64,000 nucleotides of DNA. Origin: Aspergillus flavus (Eukaryota; Ascomycota; Eurotiomycetes; Eurotiales; Aspergillaceae). The stretch lies in the NCBI RefSeq assembly GCF_009017415.1, contig NC_092404.1, forward strand, positions 434,001 to 498,000, given 5' to 3'. The notes under the pieces are model-generated. The model saw only the letters and a list, made by a program, of their open reading frames with translations. It did not search any database and was not told the DNA's origin. Each line of letters begins with the position of its first letter. The stretch's first letter is position 1. The translations under genes were made by a program, and so were the position numbers. Below, piece after piece: positions 1 to 10,753 of the stretch.

Positions 1-138
1 GCTAGCCTATAGCCTGGTCCATGGAAAGAAAGATCAACTGTGGTAAAGGTACTCTCTGAATAAAAAGAATACAAATGAAGCTGGAGAGACACAGGCTTCC
101 TGGGGCCAAAGAAAATCCATACCAACCGTAAATTGTAG

Positions 139-1392
139 TCAAGTGGCCTCAACTTCAATAGTATAGACATCCCCATTCTGAGAAACCACCTTGATTTGGA
201 CACCATCTTCTGAAACGAAAACGTCTCGACCAGCCTCGGTTGTGAAATGTGCATCATTTAATTCTTCCCCATCGCATCCACCAGAATTCGGGGTCGCATC
301 GTGGACACGAATTGGACCTTGACCGGAAGCTGTGGATGTTGACACCGTATAGACAAGTACTCCTGTACTGCAAGCCGCGATATCCGCGCCCTCCCTGGCC
401 CTGACCTCAGCCACAATAGCGGTAGTCTCATCCCGTTTCACAACTACTGCCTTAACACCCTCCTTAGTTCCGACCGCAGTAACAGTGTGTGTTGTCGATC
501 CAGCACCATCCACACAATCAAATTGGTCGTCGGAAAACCATCCCAGTTTCCACTTATGCCATGCAAAGTAATCCGGAAGTCCACCACTAATCAGACCCAT
601 AATATCATGACCGCCAACATACATCGTGGCCCTACCGCCATTCGAGGGATACAAATCCGGCAGTCCCATAGTGTGTCCGGTCTCGTGGTTCATGACTAGG
701 AAGCCCCATGAGTTAGGAGCATCCTGACCAAAGGTGACAGTTTTACCGATGACTGTTCCGTCACCCGCAGTAAGCTCCCCCATGTAGGTAGGCGAGAACG
801 AGATGTGCTTGGCTGCCTTGGTCGGGACGATATAGAGAACATCAGTGCCGCTGAAATCAATGGCTTGACCGACCGAGTTGAGTGCATCTTGGATGTACTT
901 TCCGTGGAGCTGTGCGGTGATGCCTCGGTCATACGGGTAGGAGGTGGACGGATTAGGCATGCGGTAGAAACGAGAGGTGTCGGCAGTGATATTGAGACTG
1001 AGTTGACCAAAGGAAGAATGCTTGTACCAGTCTGGTGCACCAGGAACGAAGAGCTGGTATAGCTCCTCAGTAGTATCCGAGGCTGGTGCATCAGGGAAAT
1101 CAACGAATATCATATAGGCGTTGATGGTACCTGTACTTGGAGCAAAAGACTGTCCTGTGGCACTGAAGCCCTCGCTGAGAGCGGCTGATGTGGACTTGAG
1201 TTTGCAGGAGTTAGTTCCAGGTCCACGTGAGTTAGTCACACGAGGTGAATAATCCTGGAATGGTGATCGAGTCTTGAGAGTATGCATAGAAACTGAAGAG
1301 GAAGAGAGCGGGCATGTTTCAACGACCTGCGTCACAAGGCAGAGTAAGGCCCAGAAGAGGAGCCCTGAAAGCTGATCAATTTGGACTTTCAT
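139..1392 (-). CDS. secreted M6-family metalloprotease (immune inhibitor A-like)
   Basis: A single open frame gives about 417 aa from the ATG at 1392. A longer frame reaches 1515, but the 1392 start is preferred because it opens with a hydrophobic signal peptide (GLLFWALLCLVTQVV) and lies about 75 nt below a TATA box. The zinc motif HETGH (about residues 236-240) is followed by MGLPDLY, the arrangement of M6 peptidases, in which the two His bind zinc and Glu is catalytic. The segment FLVMNHETGHTMGLPDLYP is the strongest match. The product should be an extracellular protease; substrates cannot be read from the sequence. The C-terminal 120 residues are beta-rich and carry no second recognisable domain. 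The nearest gene, the NACHT gene at 3077-5494, lies on the same strand about 1.7 kb away and is unlikely to be functionally linked. Confidence 0.85.
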   Translation of the reverse strand: MKVQIDQLSGLLFWALLCLVTQVVETCPLSSSSVSMHTLKTRSPFQDYSPRVTNSRGPGTNSCKLKSTSAALSEGFSATGQSFAPSTGTINAYMIFVDFPDAPASDTTEELYQLFVPGAPDWYKHSSFGQLSLNITADTSRFYRMPNPSTSYPYDRGITAQLHGKYIQDALNSVGQAIDFSGTDVLYIVPTKAAKHISFSPTYMGELTAGDGTVIGKTVTFGQDAPNSWGFLVMNHETGHTMGLPDLYPSNGGRATMYVGGHDIMGLISGGLPDYFAWHKWKLGWFSDDQFDCVDGAGSTTHTVTAVGTKEGVKAVVVKRDETTAIVAEVRAREGADIAACSTGVLVYTVSTSTASGQGPIRVHDATPNSGGCDGEELNDAHFTTEAGRDVFVSEDGVQIKVVSQNGDVYTIEVEAT

Positions 1393-1463
1393 CTCGCTGC
1401 TTGTTCCCTTCACTAGAGTGATTTGTGCACGCAATGAAGTCAATGATTGACTGGAAATCAAGG

Positions 1464-1473
1464 CTTTTATATA
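1464..1473 (-). promoter_or_regulatory. TATA box of the M6 protease gene
   Basis: On the minus strand the sequence reads TATATAAAAG, 72-81 nt upstream of the ATG at 1392. It supports that start over the longer frame, since the longer frame would place the TATA box inside the coding sequence. Confidence 0.55.
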
Positions 1474-1514
1474 CGAAGGCCGTGTTACTCGAGGAAGACT
1501 CCAGCCAGCATTCA

Positions 1515-1610
1515 ATCATGTTGAAACAATTAGAGCAAGGCATAGAATCATGTTGAAACTATTAGAGTAAGGCATAGGATCATGTTGAAACTATTGGAGC
1601 AAGTCAAAGA
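1515..1610. repeat. three tandem copies of a 32-bp unit
   Basis: The unit begins ATCATGTTGAAAC at 1515, 1547 and 1579, so the period is exactly 32 bp. The copies differ at a few bases. A partial fourth match (CATGAAACAATTAGACTA) occurs near 1692. The array sits about 40 bp upstream of the TATA box of the M6 protease gene, so it may act as a promoter-proximal element; that is inference. Confidence 0.85.
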
Positions 1611-3076
1611 ACAAGGCGTGATCTTTGTGTGGTATGATGCTAAGCAAGTGGCATCCTGTTCAAGTGGGACCTTACCTGGGAGGGTATCATCATGAAACAA
1701 TTAGACTATATCGAAGGGAAACTGTCGATCTCGGTGTTCCATCAGACTGGTGAAACATAAGAGCGGCACAGTTTCCCAACCGCGGTAAGTTGTTGCGGAC
1801 TGGTCAGTTTCAGCCAAGCGCTTGAGCACAATATGAATGCCAGCTCTACTGATCAGCACTGTAATACTAGATTGACTCTAGGTTTCCGAGACCATATCGG
1901 TTCTGGTTAATTCTCACGGTGGACCGCTGCACTGGAGCCAACTCTCAATCTAAATTGGGTGGCCAAGGATGGAAGGTAGAATAACAAATCATAACATTGG
2001 ACATCATGGCATCGCGAACCAGTCGCTCTCTGCAATACGCCATTTAGCATATTTCCAGGGGTGCGAGAAGTACGGAAATGACCTAGACTTTCCCGTAGAT
2101 TTTGCAGCACAACGATGTTTCCCTTTCTAGAATTGCGCCTAAAGAATTAACTGAATGCTGTAAAAGTCGAGCGATAATTACTAGGATTCCGAAAGCTCTG
2201 CTCAGGTAGTTTTAGTCCATTGCTTCGTTCTAAACAACTCCAGTAGAAGGGATACCATTATCATAAGTATGTGGACGAGAACAAAAGCAATAATTGATCT
2301 ACATTTGGATCACAATAGACGCCTCATATAGCGCATTCTACTAGAGACAACATTGTATATTGTGCGTAACAGGCCACGACAGAACCTGGCAGATGTGACC
2401 TATTTAATCTTCACCAAGCCAAGGGGGTTATCCGGTGGAGCTTGGTGTGTGGGACTATTCCTCCAGATTTATATGGTCACGTATCATACGCTTCTTAAAC
2501 AGGGTTCTTGATGCTTGGCCGCAGGGGAGCACATATTCACAAAAAAATAACCGCTAGATGGCGATGAATCTGGCTTCTTGCAACAGTTGTTCCAGGTTGC
2601 TGCCAGCGATTACCACCAATCATTCCTCAGTACACCACAAACTACGTCCTACCTCGCCATTCGGACTAAAGCACAAGTCAACTTCTAACCCTCAAAGTCC
2701 TTATGCTCGACAGAAGGGCGACCTGAGCCAGTTGGCCTGGTGAGACGCACCACATGGCATCCCGGCTGACATCTGGGAACATATCTTGGCCTGTGAAGTC
2801 TTCAGCATTACTGCCTCTTCTCCAGGAGCGACATCAGAGCCTTACACCCAGGTTGTTTTGTGCAGCTGCCACCAAGATTTTCTCCGTCACTTTGATGTCG
2901 GGACGAGCCTGGAGCAGGGTATCCATGGTGGCAGAGTCGCACTTTATGGCCATTCCTTCCAAAAGGGCATCCGAGAGAGGAAGCTTCGCCGGTCGCCTAC
3001 GTGCAAGGGCAGTGATGGGTACTGATACCAGACCCCTATCTCGCTAACCAAGGAATATATTCAGAATTAGCAATCC
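1611..3076. other. intergenic, no supported gene
   Basis: Short plus-strand frames at 2558-3047 have no recognisable domain, low codon coherence and no splice structure. The phrase IPADIWEHIL near 2757 weakly resembles an F-box start, but nothing downstream supports it. The region is the 3' flank of the NACHT gene and the 5' flank of the protease gene. Confidence 0.5.
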
Positions 3077-5494
3077 CTAATATTGATTTGTCATCGCGTA
3101 ACTAACGATGTGCTCTGAAATAGACTCGCTGGAGCCTCGTGCCGTGTCTTGCAGAACCCCCCGGTCCAGCAAGGCCTTCAGAACGCCTTCCAATGCGTGT
3201 TCTCCTTCCACATCGTGCTTCACGAGGCCGATCAAGTCCCTGGCAAGCTCGGTAGAGATTTTAATATTCTTCCTCAACAGCAACTCCACTATTTTCAAAC
3301 GGCCCTCAAGGGCACCACGTTTCAACGGACACCATGACATGGCCTTCCAGGATTGCAAAGGGTCTGCTCCCTGGTTGACCAGAGTATCCACGGGCCCTAC
3401 TAACCCCATTTCAGTAGCCCGGTCGATAGCTGGCTTGCACTCGCTGCGGAGTTTGTTCCATTGGTTGTCATTGGTAATCGCATGACTGTCGACTGTTGGC
3501 TCGGTGAACAGGCTATCTATTTTGCGTCCCAGGTCTGCGTTTTGAGGATTAATGTCGACAAGAGCTGCGACATGTGCCTGCCAGTGACAAGACGCATATG
3601 CAAGGAAAGGCTTTTTGGCCGCCATTTCTTGGTTCAATTCCTCGGTCTGGCAAGAAATGCAGTCAACCGTCTTCTTCGCCAGGTGATCCTTGGCAGCGCG
3701 CTCTGAGAAACGGCAACTATTCCCATCCGCATCTTCCGAGACCAGGAATACCTTCACTGAAAAGTGGGCTAATCGAGCCTCCTCACCCGATGTGCTGAAC
3801 AATGATGTAGTACAAATGTCCATGACATGACGCGAAGACCGGAGTGACACGGAATCAGCCACGGTTTGCAAGTCCAGCGGCGCGGCAGAAAAGCACATGA
3901 GAATCAGAATCCCGCGTGCGATGGACCGATCCCGCTCTGCGATATTGTCTATAATGGTTTGATAGGTGGCTTCGAGCGAGTCCGGAATCGTGCGCAGTGC
4001 CTCCTTAATATGGTCGTCTGTTCGGCATTCCTCCAGCCTCTTAACCTGCAGATCAGCCCAACGAAAGCGCCTGGACAATTAAGATCAGTACCTAGAGTCG
4101 TGCATTGGGGAATGAAGGCTTGGTGTGCGTGTCGTACCGTTCTCGGGAGAGCAATAGAGTGTCGATTACCAACACCTTCGTGTCCGCATCCAGCTTTCGG
4201 AGGCTTCCACTGTCGAGCTGGGCGCGGACAAAAGTTTCAACGTCCTTGGTCAGTCGCTGCTCCAGGTTGATCGAGGGGAAGTTCTTCATTGTCTGGCTTA
4301 TATCCTGCTCCGGCCGACTGGTGGCCAATATATGAATGTTTTCCTTGTACCGTTCGGCAATGCTGACCAACAAGGAGAGAAGGCTTTCTCGTTCCCGGTG
4401 GTTCGGCTTTTGTGGACATTCATCCAATGCATCAAGAACAATGTAAGCGTCTCCGGGTAAGCTCGATAGTACGCCGTCGAGCATGCCCATCGTTGTTTTC
4501 CGATCCGGCTGGCTTCCTTTCCTGCTATGCTCCTCCCGGGTCTTGCTAACGGACGGTGCAAGCGGCGTCCGACTAAGTTGTCGAACGACAGACCTCATCA
4601 TACGGTCCACGCTTTGGGATTCATCATAACTGAACTGAAAGTACCAATATGCCAGGGACTTTGACGCATCTTCTTTGCAGAGACCTTCGATATCTTGCAC
4701 GACAGTAGAGCTGCTGATAGTCAGAATCGATTCGCGGTCATATTGCCGTTATCGACTTACCAGAGGACTGATTTCCCGCAGCCCACTACATGATGTACGT
4801 TAGCAACGGCTTCCCCAGCAGGAATACTAGGGCACACCAATTACTGGGAGCCAGAGAACACTGCCAGGCGGCCTTTTCCAATCTTTATACTCTTCCATCT
4901 CAAGAAGCCATTTTCCCGTGTCGGAAGCCCGGCTCTCTTGGGCTCTCGTCTGCGCGTCAGAGAACGGTGCAGTTGATACCCATCCTAAGATCTTGTGTTC
5001 TTCATCGCCTAGAATAGTCAGTTAATACCTGCACGGTGTATCCTCCATTGGATCTGGACTATATTACTTAACACTTTCGAGTTCACATTTTTCAAGATGC
5101 CAATAGACTTATCTAATAGGTTGAGGGTGTCTTGAGCCGCCTCGCGGTTTCCTATATTGGATGAGCAGTTTTCTGTCTTTTTGCTAAACGGTCTACTCAC
5201 GAAGGGTGTTTGTGAAGTCTGCCCACTTCGCTGCGCCTAGACGCTCCTCCTCAATTTTCCCCTTCAATTGCTCAAGTGGCTGGTCGGAGATAGCAAGGAT
5301 GCTATGGTACATACGAGCTGCCGGGTGGTCAGCGATGGATTTGGGTGGATTTCGTAGGACAACATACTACTGAAACTCTCGTTCTGACCTTTGTTGTCTT
5401 CGGCAGTATAGTTCAAGATGGCCGTATAGACTCGGACGAGTGCACGGTCAAAGTTCTGGCCCCCTGCGACTTTCTGATCTCGATAGTGGGTATT
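3077..5494 (-). CDS. NACHT-type STAND NTPase with ankyrin-like C-terminus (5' end not defined)
   Basis: Exons I can join in one frame (minus strand): 5494/5368, 5317-5201, 5151-5068, 5008-4838, 4785-4761, 4713-4138 and 4070-3077. All introns (67, 47, 52, 59, 49 and 50 nt) have GT..AG ends and phases that agree. The N-terminal part (KVAGGQNFDRALVRVYTAIL, then LDKSIGIL..) resembles the helical N-terminal region of fungal NACHT proteins. TGKWLLEMEEYKDWK precedes Walker A (VIVGCGKSVLCS) and Walker B (AYIVLDALDECP), followed by LATSRPE and FRWADLQVKRLEEC, which is standard for this family. The C-terminal third has weak ankyrin-like repeats (KIVELLLRKN). Such proteins are signal-responsive NTPases linked to heterokaryon incompatibility and immunity. 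An in-frame stop at 5495-5497 means the true start lies in an unrecognised upstream exon, or the 5' end has been lost. The joined part is about 695 aa. Confidence 0.8.
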
Positions 5495-5938
5495 TCAAAA
5501 GAATATTGAGGTGGGTGAGCGTGCCCAAATGTTCTTTCTAGTCCCGGTGAGTGGCTAGGAAAGGAGCAGAAGATACCAGAGTCTCCATCCTCTATCCTTG
5601 CTTGGAATAAGTGAGATCCGGGAACGAGGAATTCTTGTGAGGAATAGACCCATCCAAGCTGTCGGGACCTAGGCCGAACCCTACCTGAGGTACCAAGTCC
5701 GTTCTATTCACTGATTGACAGAAATAGTATGGTTTCCGTGCGCTAAAAGTGTATTGCAAGCAAAAACACGAGGGCATTTCCGTGGTAGCGGCAGAACAGT
5801 CACGCATTGTGCGGGAACTTATCAAGTGCCAAGAGATATTTTTGCCACAACAATTCAACTCACTGACCTATAGATTGAGCCGTCTTTCTGAATCTGATTG
5901 TCGGTTACGGATGTTTATGACAATTAATTGCTCAAGAA
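5495..5938. other. intergenic or missing 5' exon of the NACHT gene
   Basis: This stretch separates the divergent NACHT gene and the F-box gene. A minus-strand frame at 5592-5858 is open but has no family match, so I could not confirm it as the first NACHT exon. Confidence 0.3.
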
Positions 5939-6804
5939 ATGCCAGGGTTCCTAAACCTTCCACCAGAGATTCTCCTTTTGGTATACTGCAGCCTCGACTC
6001 CATCGCCGATGCATATTTTCTTTCTCAGACGTGTCAGCAGGCCTACCATGTCTTCAGCCGACCACAGAGTCAGCCAAAAATATTCGAATCAATCATAGTA
6101 CGTTTTGATCTCCCAAGATTTGGATCAAGCTGCTAATGATTACCTAGCACAATGTCCTTCAAGACGCTGCCCCAAACCAAGCCTGGCTGGAAAAACAGTT
6201 TGGTCCCGGATCACTTTGGCGACCTAAGGAGGCTGATCTTCCAGTGGATCTAACAAACAAAGCGGCCAGAGAGTTTCTGATCAATATCGGATTCCCTTCC
6301 GTCAAGGTCCCCCGCATAGGCTTTAACTCTATCCACTTGAAAGCGTTTGCCGACAAGGGGGACAGCTTGTGTAGGTATACGGGCGAAGAGCTCTATGGGA
6401 TACATGATCCTGAAGATGAAGTACCGGCTCTAAGCTTTTGTCTCGGAGAAGTATATACCCAGTTAGTCATGCTGGAGAATGAGCATGGTCATGTATTCTG
6501 GTATAATGGAGATTGCTATGATTCTTTGGGGCGTGACCGAGGTCTAGTCGCACAAGGGCTGGATAGTCTTGCCGTGCTATTGGGGATGGTGGTCGCCGTA
6601 ACCAAGGATCTACGTGAAAGCCCATTAGATCTCTCTCTGGAAGAATTGGAGCGCCGGGTTGAGATCCTTAAAAGGCCGCTTGATATATTGCGGGGGAAAA
6701 TGAGAGATTATGACTTTTACGCGGAGGACGCCGAATTGTGGAATGATCTGTTCTCTGAATTGTTAGATGACTGGGAATTTCGGGACGAGTCACTTGGCTC
6801 ATAA
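5939..6804 (+). CDS. F-box protein with SUKH-like (Smi1/Knr4 superfamily) C-terminal domain
   Basis: Two exons, 5939-6097 and 6148-6804, with a 50-nt intron (GTACGT..CTAG, branch GCTAAT), encode 271 aa. The N-terminus (LNLPPEILLLVYCSLDSIAD..) is a compact F-box, the Skp1-binding part of SCF ubiquitin ligases. The rest (AAREFLINIGFPSVKVPRI, ALSFCLGEVYTQLVML, GHVFWYNGD, then a helical tail with LDSLAVLLGMV) has the order of elements seen in SUKH-4-like domains: an N-terminal 'FL...G.P' helix, central strands reading a cargo or polymer ligand, and a 'FLESL'-like helix. SUKH domains are immunity proteins in bacteria and occur in fungi in Smi1/Knr4 and F-box proteins. The F-box call is fairly secure; the SUKH call is from pattern only. 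The ATG at 5939 precedes the F-box by 7 residues. Confidence 0.7.
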
Positions 6805-7563
6805 TCAAAATACAAGTCCATTGACAATTTTATTTTCTCTGTGTTTCTATGTGATATGAAGAATGCGCCTGTACGGGGGGCTATAGGTATTATAAAGTAT
6901 TCTAATCATGGGACAGCGCCTTACTATGTAATACAGAAACACGTAACATAGGCTGTTGGAAAAACTTACCAAAGAAGATTAGCGTGTTTCATACGAGGGT
7001 TCCTGGAAGTGTCTAAGAGTATAAGCATTTGCACCACTTCTGCAACCAGCTGTACCAAACGATAGCAGTATACCCCTGCCCTGGTCCGTAAGCGCTGTGC
7101 TGATTCTGTGTCGCTTTTCCTTGTATGATGAATGATAAGATAGCGCCAAAGAACGACTAACCAGGTATTCAGGAACACCACAAACGCGGACAGGACTTGT
7201 ATCCATTGTTTTGTGGTTACGGGCCTTTTCTCCATGGGCCCGAGGTTTAGAATGATATATATATGTGATCGAATACCCAAGGTGGAACTTGGTCACGTAG
7301 AGGAGAATAAAGAAAAAAAAAAGAAAAAGAAAAAGAAAAAAAGAAAAAGAGGGGAGGCTTCGTAAGCCAGACAAGGGGCAAACAGGGTTCTTTGTTTCTT
7401 TTGTTTCTTTTGCTCCGTTGTTCCTTTGGTACTTTAGTATTCAGCTCCAACCCCTCTTTGTCTTTACTCTCTCTCTCTCTCTCACATATATCAAGTACCT
7501 CCAAGGTATTCCCGGTGTTGCAGTCGACAGCAAAACTTTGTTACAGCAACTTAGACATACATC
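6805..7563. other. intergenic with low-complexity tracts and a possible transporter relic
   Basis: Contains a purine tract of AAAGA repeats (about 7305-7350), a CT microsatellite (about 7468-7484) and pyrimidine-rich promoter-like sequence before 7564. On the minus strand at 7200-7150 the peptide TTKQWIQVLSAFVVFLNTW looks like the first membrane helix of monocarboxylate-type MFS transporters, but the similarity stops abruptly. It may be a relic of a transporter from the decayed polyketide locus next door; this is weak. Confidence 0.3.
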
Positions 7564-8829
7564 ATGGCTACTTCTCCTCCCACAAGTCTATCCCAAGCCT
7601 TGGACTTTAGCCATCCAGCGGCCCCTCAACCACACTGCAGCTCCCCTCAGACATTGGGATAGGCAATGGTACGTAACAGACATTTTGCCTCCAGCATTTC
7701 CTTATTTCTTTTTTTCTTTTCTTTTCTTTTGTGTGTGTGTGTGTGAGTGAGAGAGAGAGCGCGGACTGACACGCCTCGCCGGGCTGGGTCACAGTGACAA
7801 TTGGAGGCTACATCGCTTGTGTGATGGCTAAATATGCCCTCCACTATGCCCGCCACCATCCTAAGATGCAGCATCAAGTTGATCTCCGCTCAGCAGTCGT
7901 GCAGTTCTATCGCCCTGTGTTCCCCACCAAGCCGATGACGATGACGTTGCGAGAGGTGAGCATCGGCAAGGGATGGTCCACTCTGCGCGTCGAGTCATTC
8001 CAGGGTGATAAGCTTACCACTTCGGGGGATCTGGTGTGAGTAGATACCTACATAGATTGGCGAATAAATTGTAGAAAGAGAAAGCACTAATAGGAAGGGT
8101 GGGATTGTCAGACTCACCAATTTCTCAATCGAAGGCGTGACGCTTCAAACGGGCTGGCGTCCCTCGCCGGAGCCCAAACCCATCGACCTCACGAAACTCG
8201 AGACAGACAGCCATCCCGACTGGATTTCCTACCACTGCGCCTTTTACCCGGATGGGTTCCGCCGGGGACATTCCTACGCCAAGGCCTTCATCCCGAGAAC
8301 CCCGCGCCGCGAAGACACCTTCGTCGAGCAGTGGATTGAACCGGGCTGGGACTGCCACCCGCAGGGCTCTCTGGTGCGGAAAGGAACAGGAACCGACACC
8401 TATGCGCGATGGACCAACGAGATGATTCAATTCATAGTGGAAATGCCCCTTCCTGTCCAAGAGAATCTGTTCCCGCCCATAGACGGCAAACCATCGACGG
8501 GAAGCATAGCGGCCACGCTCGAGTTTGCTGAGCAACAGCAGAAGGCGCGCGAGGAAGGTCGAGAAGATTGGAGAGCGCTGGAGGAGGACGGCTCCAAGAC
8601 GCTCAAGGCCAGAATGGTCAATGTGTCGTTGACTTTGTCCACGGAGATCAAGCAACGCCTGCCTTCTGAGGGCGTTCGCTGGCTCTACCTGCGAAATGAA
8701 TGCAAGCGCATTCTGAATGGACGGATGGATATGGAGGTTTTGCTGTTTGACGAGAAGATGGATTTGATTGCGATCAGTCATCAGACGGCCGTTCTTATTC
8801 CTCCGGCTTCTAAAATTCAGAAGTTGTGA
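7564..8829 (+). pseudogene. acyl-CoA thioesterase-like gene with N-terminal frameshift
   Basis: Exons 7564-7668, 7795-8035 and 8112-8829; introns of 126 nt (containing CTTTT and GT repeats) and 76 nt. The second and third exons join perfectly (GDLV|LTNFSIEGVTLQTGW) and encode a two-hotdog thioesterase-like protein: TIGGYIACVMAKYAL is the usual N-terminal hotdog helix (normally with 'PHGGY' before it), and QWIEPGWDCHPQGSLVRKG.. to MDMEVLLFDEKMDLIAISHQ is the second hotdog. The first exon opens with MATSPPTSLSQALDFSHPAAP and then needs one extra base to enter the frame of TTLQLPSDIGIGN. The break is at the C run 7622-7625. Such enzymes hydrolyse acyl thioesters and often sit beside polyketide synthases, as here. 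It is either a pseudogene or a homopolymer error; the remaining 300 or so residues look undamaged. Confidence 0.65.
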
Positions 8830-8996
8830 CAGTGGTGAACCCGCGGTCGGGATTTATCAGTGGCAGCTACAACTTGCGCTCTTTCTATAGTGACGGAACC
8901 TTAAACCTCAATTTGAAATGGATAGTATGCATCACAATTTCTGCTTTCCAGCCTACATACGGTGTTGCCGTTGTCCATGCACTAACCCATCCCTAG

Positions 8997-9860
8997 GACC
9001 GCCTCTTTTCTCAAACGCCCTACCACGACTGGAAGGACGCCGTCAACTGCAAGTCCCGAGGATCGTGGAACCTCCACTCGGTCCTCCCTCGCGGGATGGA
9101 CTTCTTCATTCTCCTGTCCTCGGCGTCCGGTCTAGCCGGAATAAAAGGACAAGCGAACTATGACGCGGGGAACACGTATGAAGACGCACTAGCCCGGTAC
9201 CGGGTCAGCCAAGGTGAAAAGGCCACTGCGCTAGACCTCGGCGCGATGGTTGATGACGGGATCCTGGCAGAAGATCCTAGCTTGCTGCGTCGCGTTCTCG
9301 CGTACGGCACCCTCGAGCCGATTACGCGGGCTAAGTTCTACGGCATTTTGGACTATTGTTGTGATCCGGCAAGGGAGTCGGCGACTCCTCGTGAGGCGCA
9401 GATTGCGCTTGGTCTGGGGACGGGTCGTGGTGATGGGCTGGACAGCATTGATTATGAGAGGCAGCCTATGCTGCAGCAGCTTATGCTAGCTGGGAATCGG
9501 CAACAGGTCGGAGCCGGTGCTGGTGTTGTTTCCGGGGGCGCTCAGCATGCTATCAGTGATCGAGAGCAAATAGCGGCGTCAGCGTCCCTGGAGGAAGCGG
9601 CGCAAATTGCTGCCGAGGCGATTATCAAGAAGCTGGCGAAGCCTCTGATAACGATGCAAGATGGCTCGTCGGTTGAGCGTGATCGACCATTATCGGTGCT
9701 AGGGGTGGACTCCCTTCTGGGCATTGAGTTGCGGAATTGGATTGTAAAGCAGTTTAAGGTCGATCTCGCTGTTTTTGATACTCAAGGGGCCGCCACGCTG
9801 GAGACATTGAGTCTCTTGGTTGCGCAGCGTTGCACTAAAGGAAGAGGGGTGGGTAGCTAG
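8997..9860 (+). pseudogene. polyketide synthase remnant: end of KR domain plus ACP
   Basis: An exon of 864 nt starting after the acceptor CCCTAG at 8991-8996 encodes only the last 287 aa of a highly reducing-type PKS. DRLFSQTPYHDWKDAV and SWNLHSVLPRGMDFFILL lead into the ketoreductase catalytic part (LLSSASG with the Ser, GQANYDAGNTYEDALARY with Tyr and Asn). After a linker comes an acyl carrier protein with the phosphopantetheine serine in LGVDSLLGIELRNW. The KS, AT, DH, MT and ER domains and the NADPH-binding half of KR are absent: the upstream 160 bp up to the thioesterase stop hold no PKS sequence. The frame itself is intact and GC-rich, so the truncation may be recent. Whether it is expressed as a stand-alone ACP is unknown. 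Confidence 0.8.
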
Positions 9861-10753
9861 CAGTACGCGCACGTCTCAGTCATGTTGTGATAGGCAGGCA
9901 GGTGGCTAACCATGTGACACTGATATAGATAACGCACCACGCACCAAGTCGGCTAGTTGTAGGGGAACCATGTTTTGACGGGAATATAAGTAGATATAGT
10001 AATCTCGGCATGTTCTATGCACAGGTCGATACTCAATAGATGCCCTTATCACTTGTTGACGGGAGAGGTCATAGTGAAGGTACATGCAGCCATCTATTCC
10101 ACAGTATCCTACCAGTTGCCTGGGAGGCGAGGGTGATTCTTTTAGACTTTGAAGTCATTTCTCGACCTTTACATGTTGTTATTCCAGGAGCTCTGATTGG
10201 CGGTGTGAACCAGAAATCTCAAGCTCTGCAGCTGCACAAGAAGCACCATAACCCAAGCAGCCAAGCTTTGTGCCGAAAGTTAGTCCAATGAACTCCCAGA
10301 TGGAAATAGTTAAGTTAGCATATCTAGTAGACTTGAGAGCATTGATAAGGATTGCAGTACGCAACATGGAGTAGGAACAGGAAGACAATCTGGCAGGGTA
10401 ATTGCCTTTCCGGAAATAGAATCGATATCTTCATTGTGCTGCCTTTCAAAGGAAAACAGCATCGGAGGTATGCATCAAATGAAAGACCATAAGGAAATTT
10501 AAACGTCATCAGAACCCAGTCGAAAAATATAGTACATAATTGACAAAAAAAACAACGTATTACTCCGCGCCAAACTCAGCCATTAGTGATTATCGAATCA
10601 ATCGTATGCATCATGCGCCATGCATCATATATTGTACAGTGCGGATCTGTAGAAGCTGTTAGCGCCATTGTACGACTGCTTCCTGGTACTGAGCATCATA
10701 CTGAAAATGCTTTTTTTTTTTCTTGCTTTGTTTTCCTCTGGTTTCGTATCGGA
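9861..10753. other. intergenic, nothing recognised
   Basis: The 3' flank of the PKS remnant. It has AT-rich stretches and a T run at 10710-10720. Short frames in both strands show no domain, signal or splice logic. Confidence 0.4.

Noticed and set aside
2754..3047. 97-codon plus-strand frame with a weak F-box-like start in a neighbouring frame
   Set aside because: No continuation of an F-box, no other domain, no splice logic.
3077..5494. Three separate small genes in the NACHT region
   Set aside because: Splice sites, phases and motif order join the pieces into one gene.
6966..7280. Full MFS transporter gene on the minus strand
   Set aside because: Only about 19 residues look like a transporter helix; none of the three frames continues the family, so I list it only as a possible relic.
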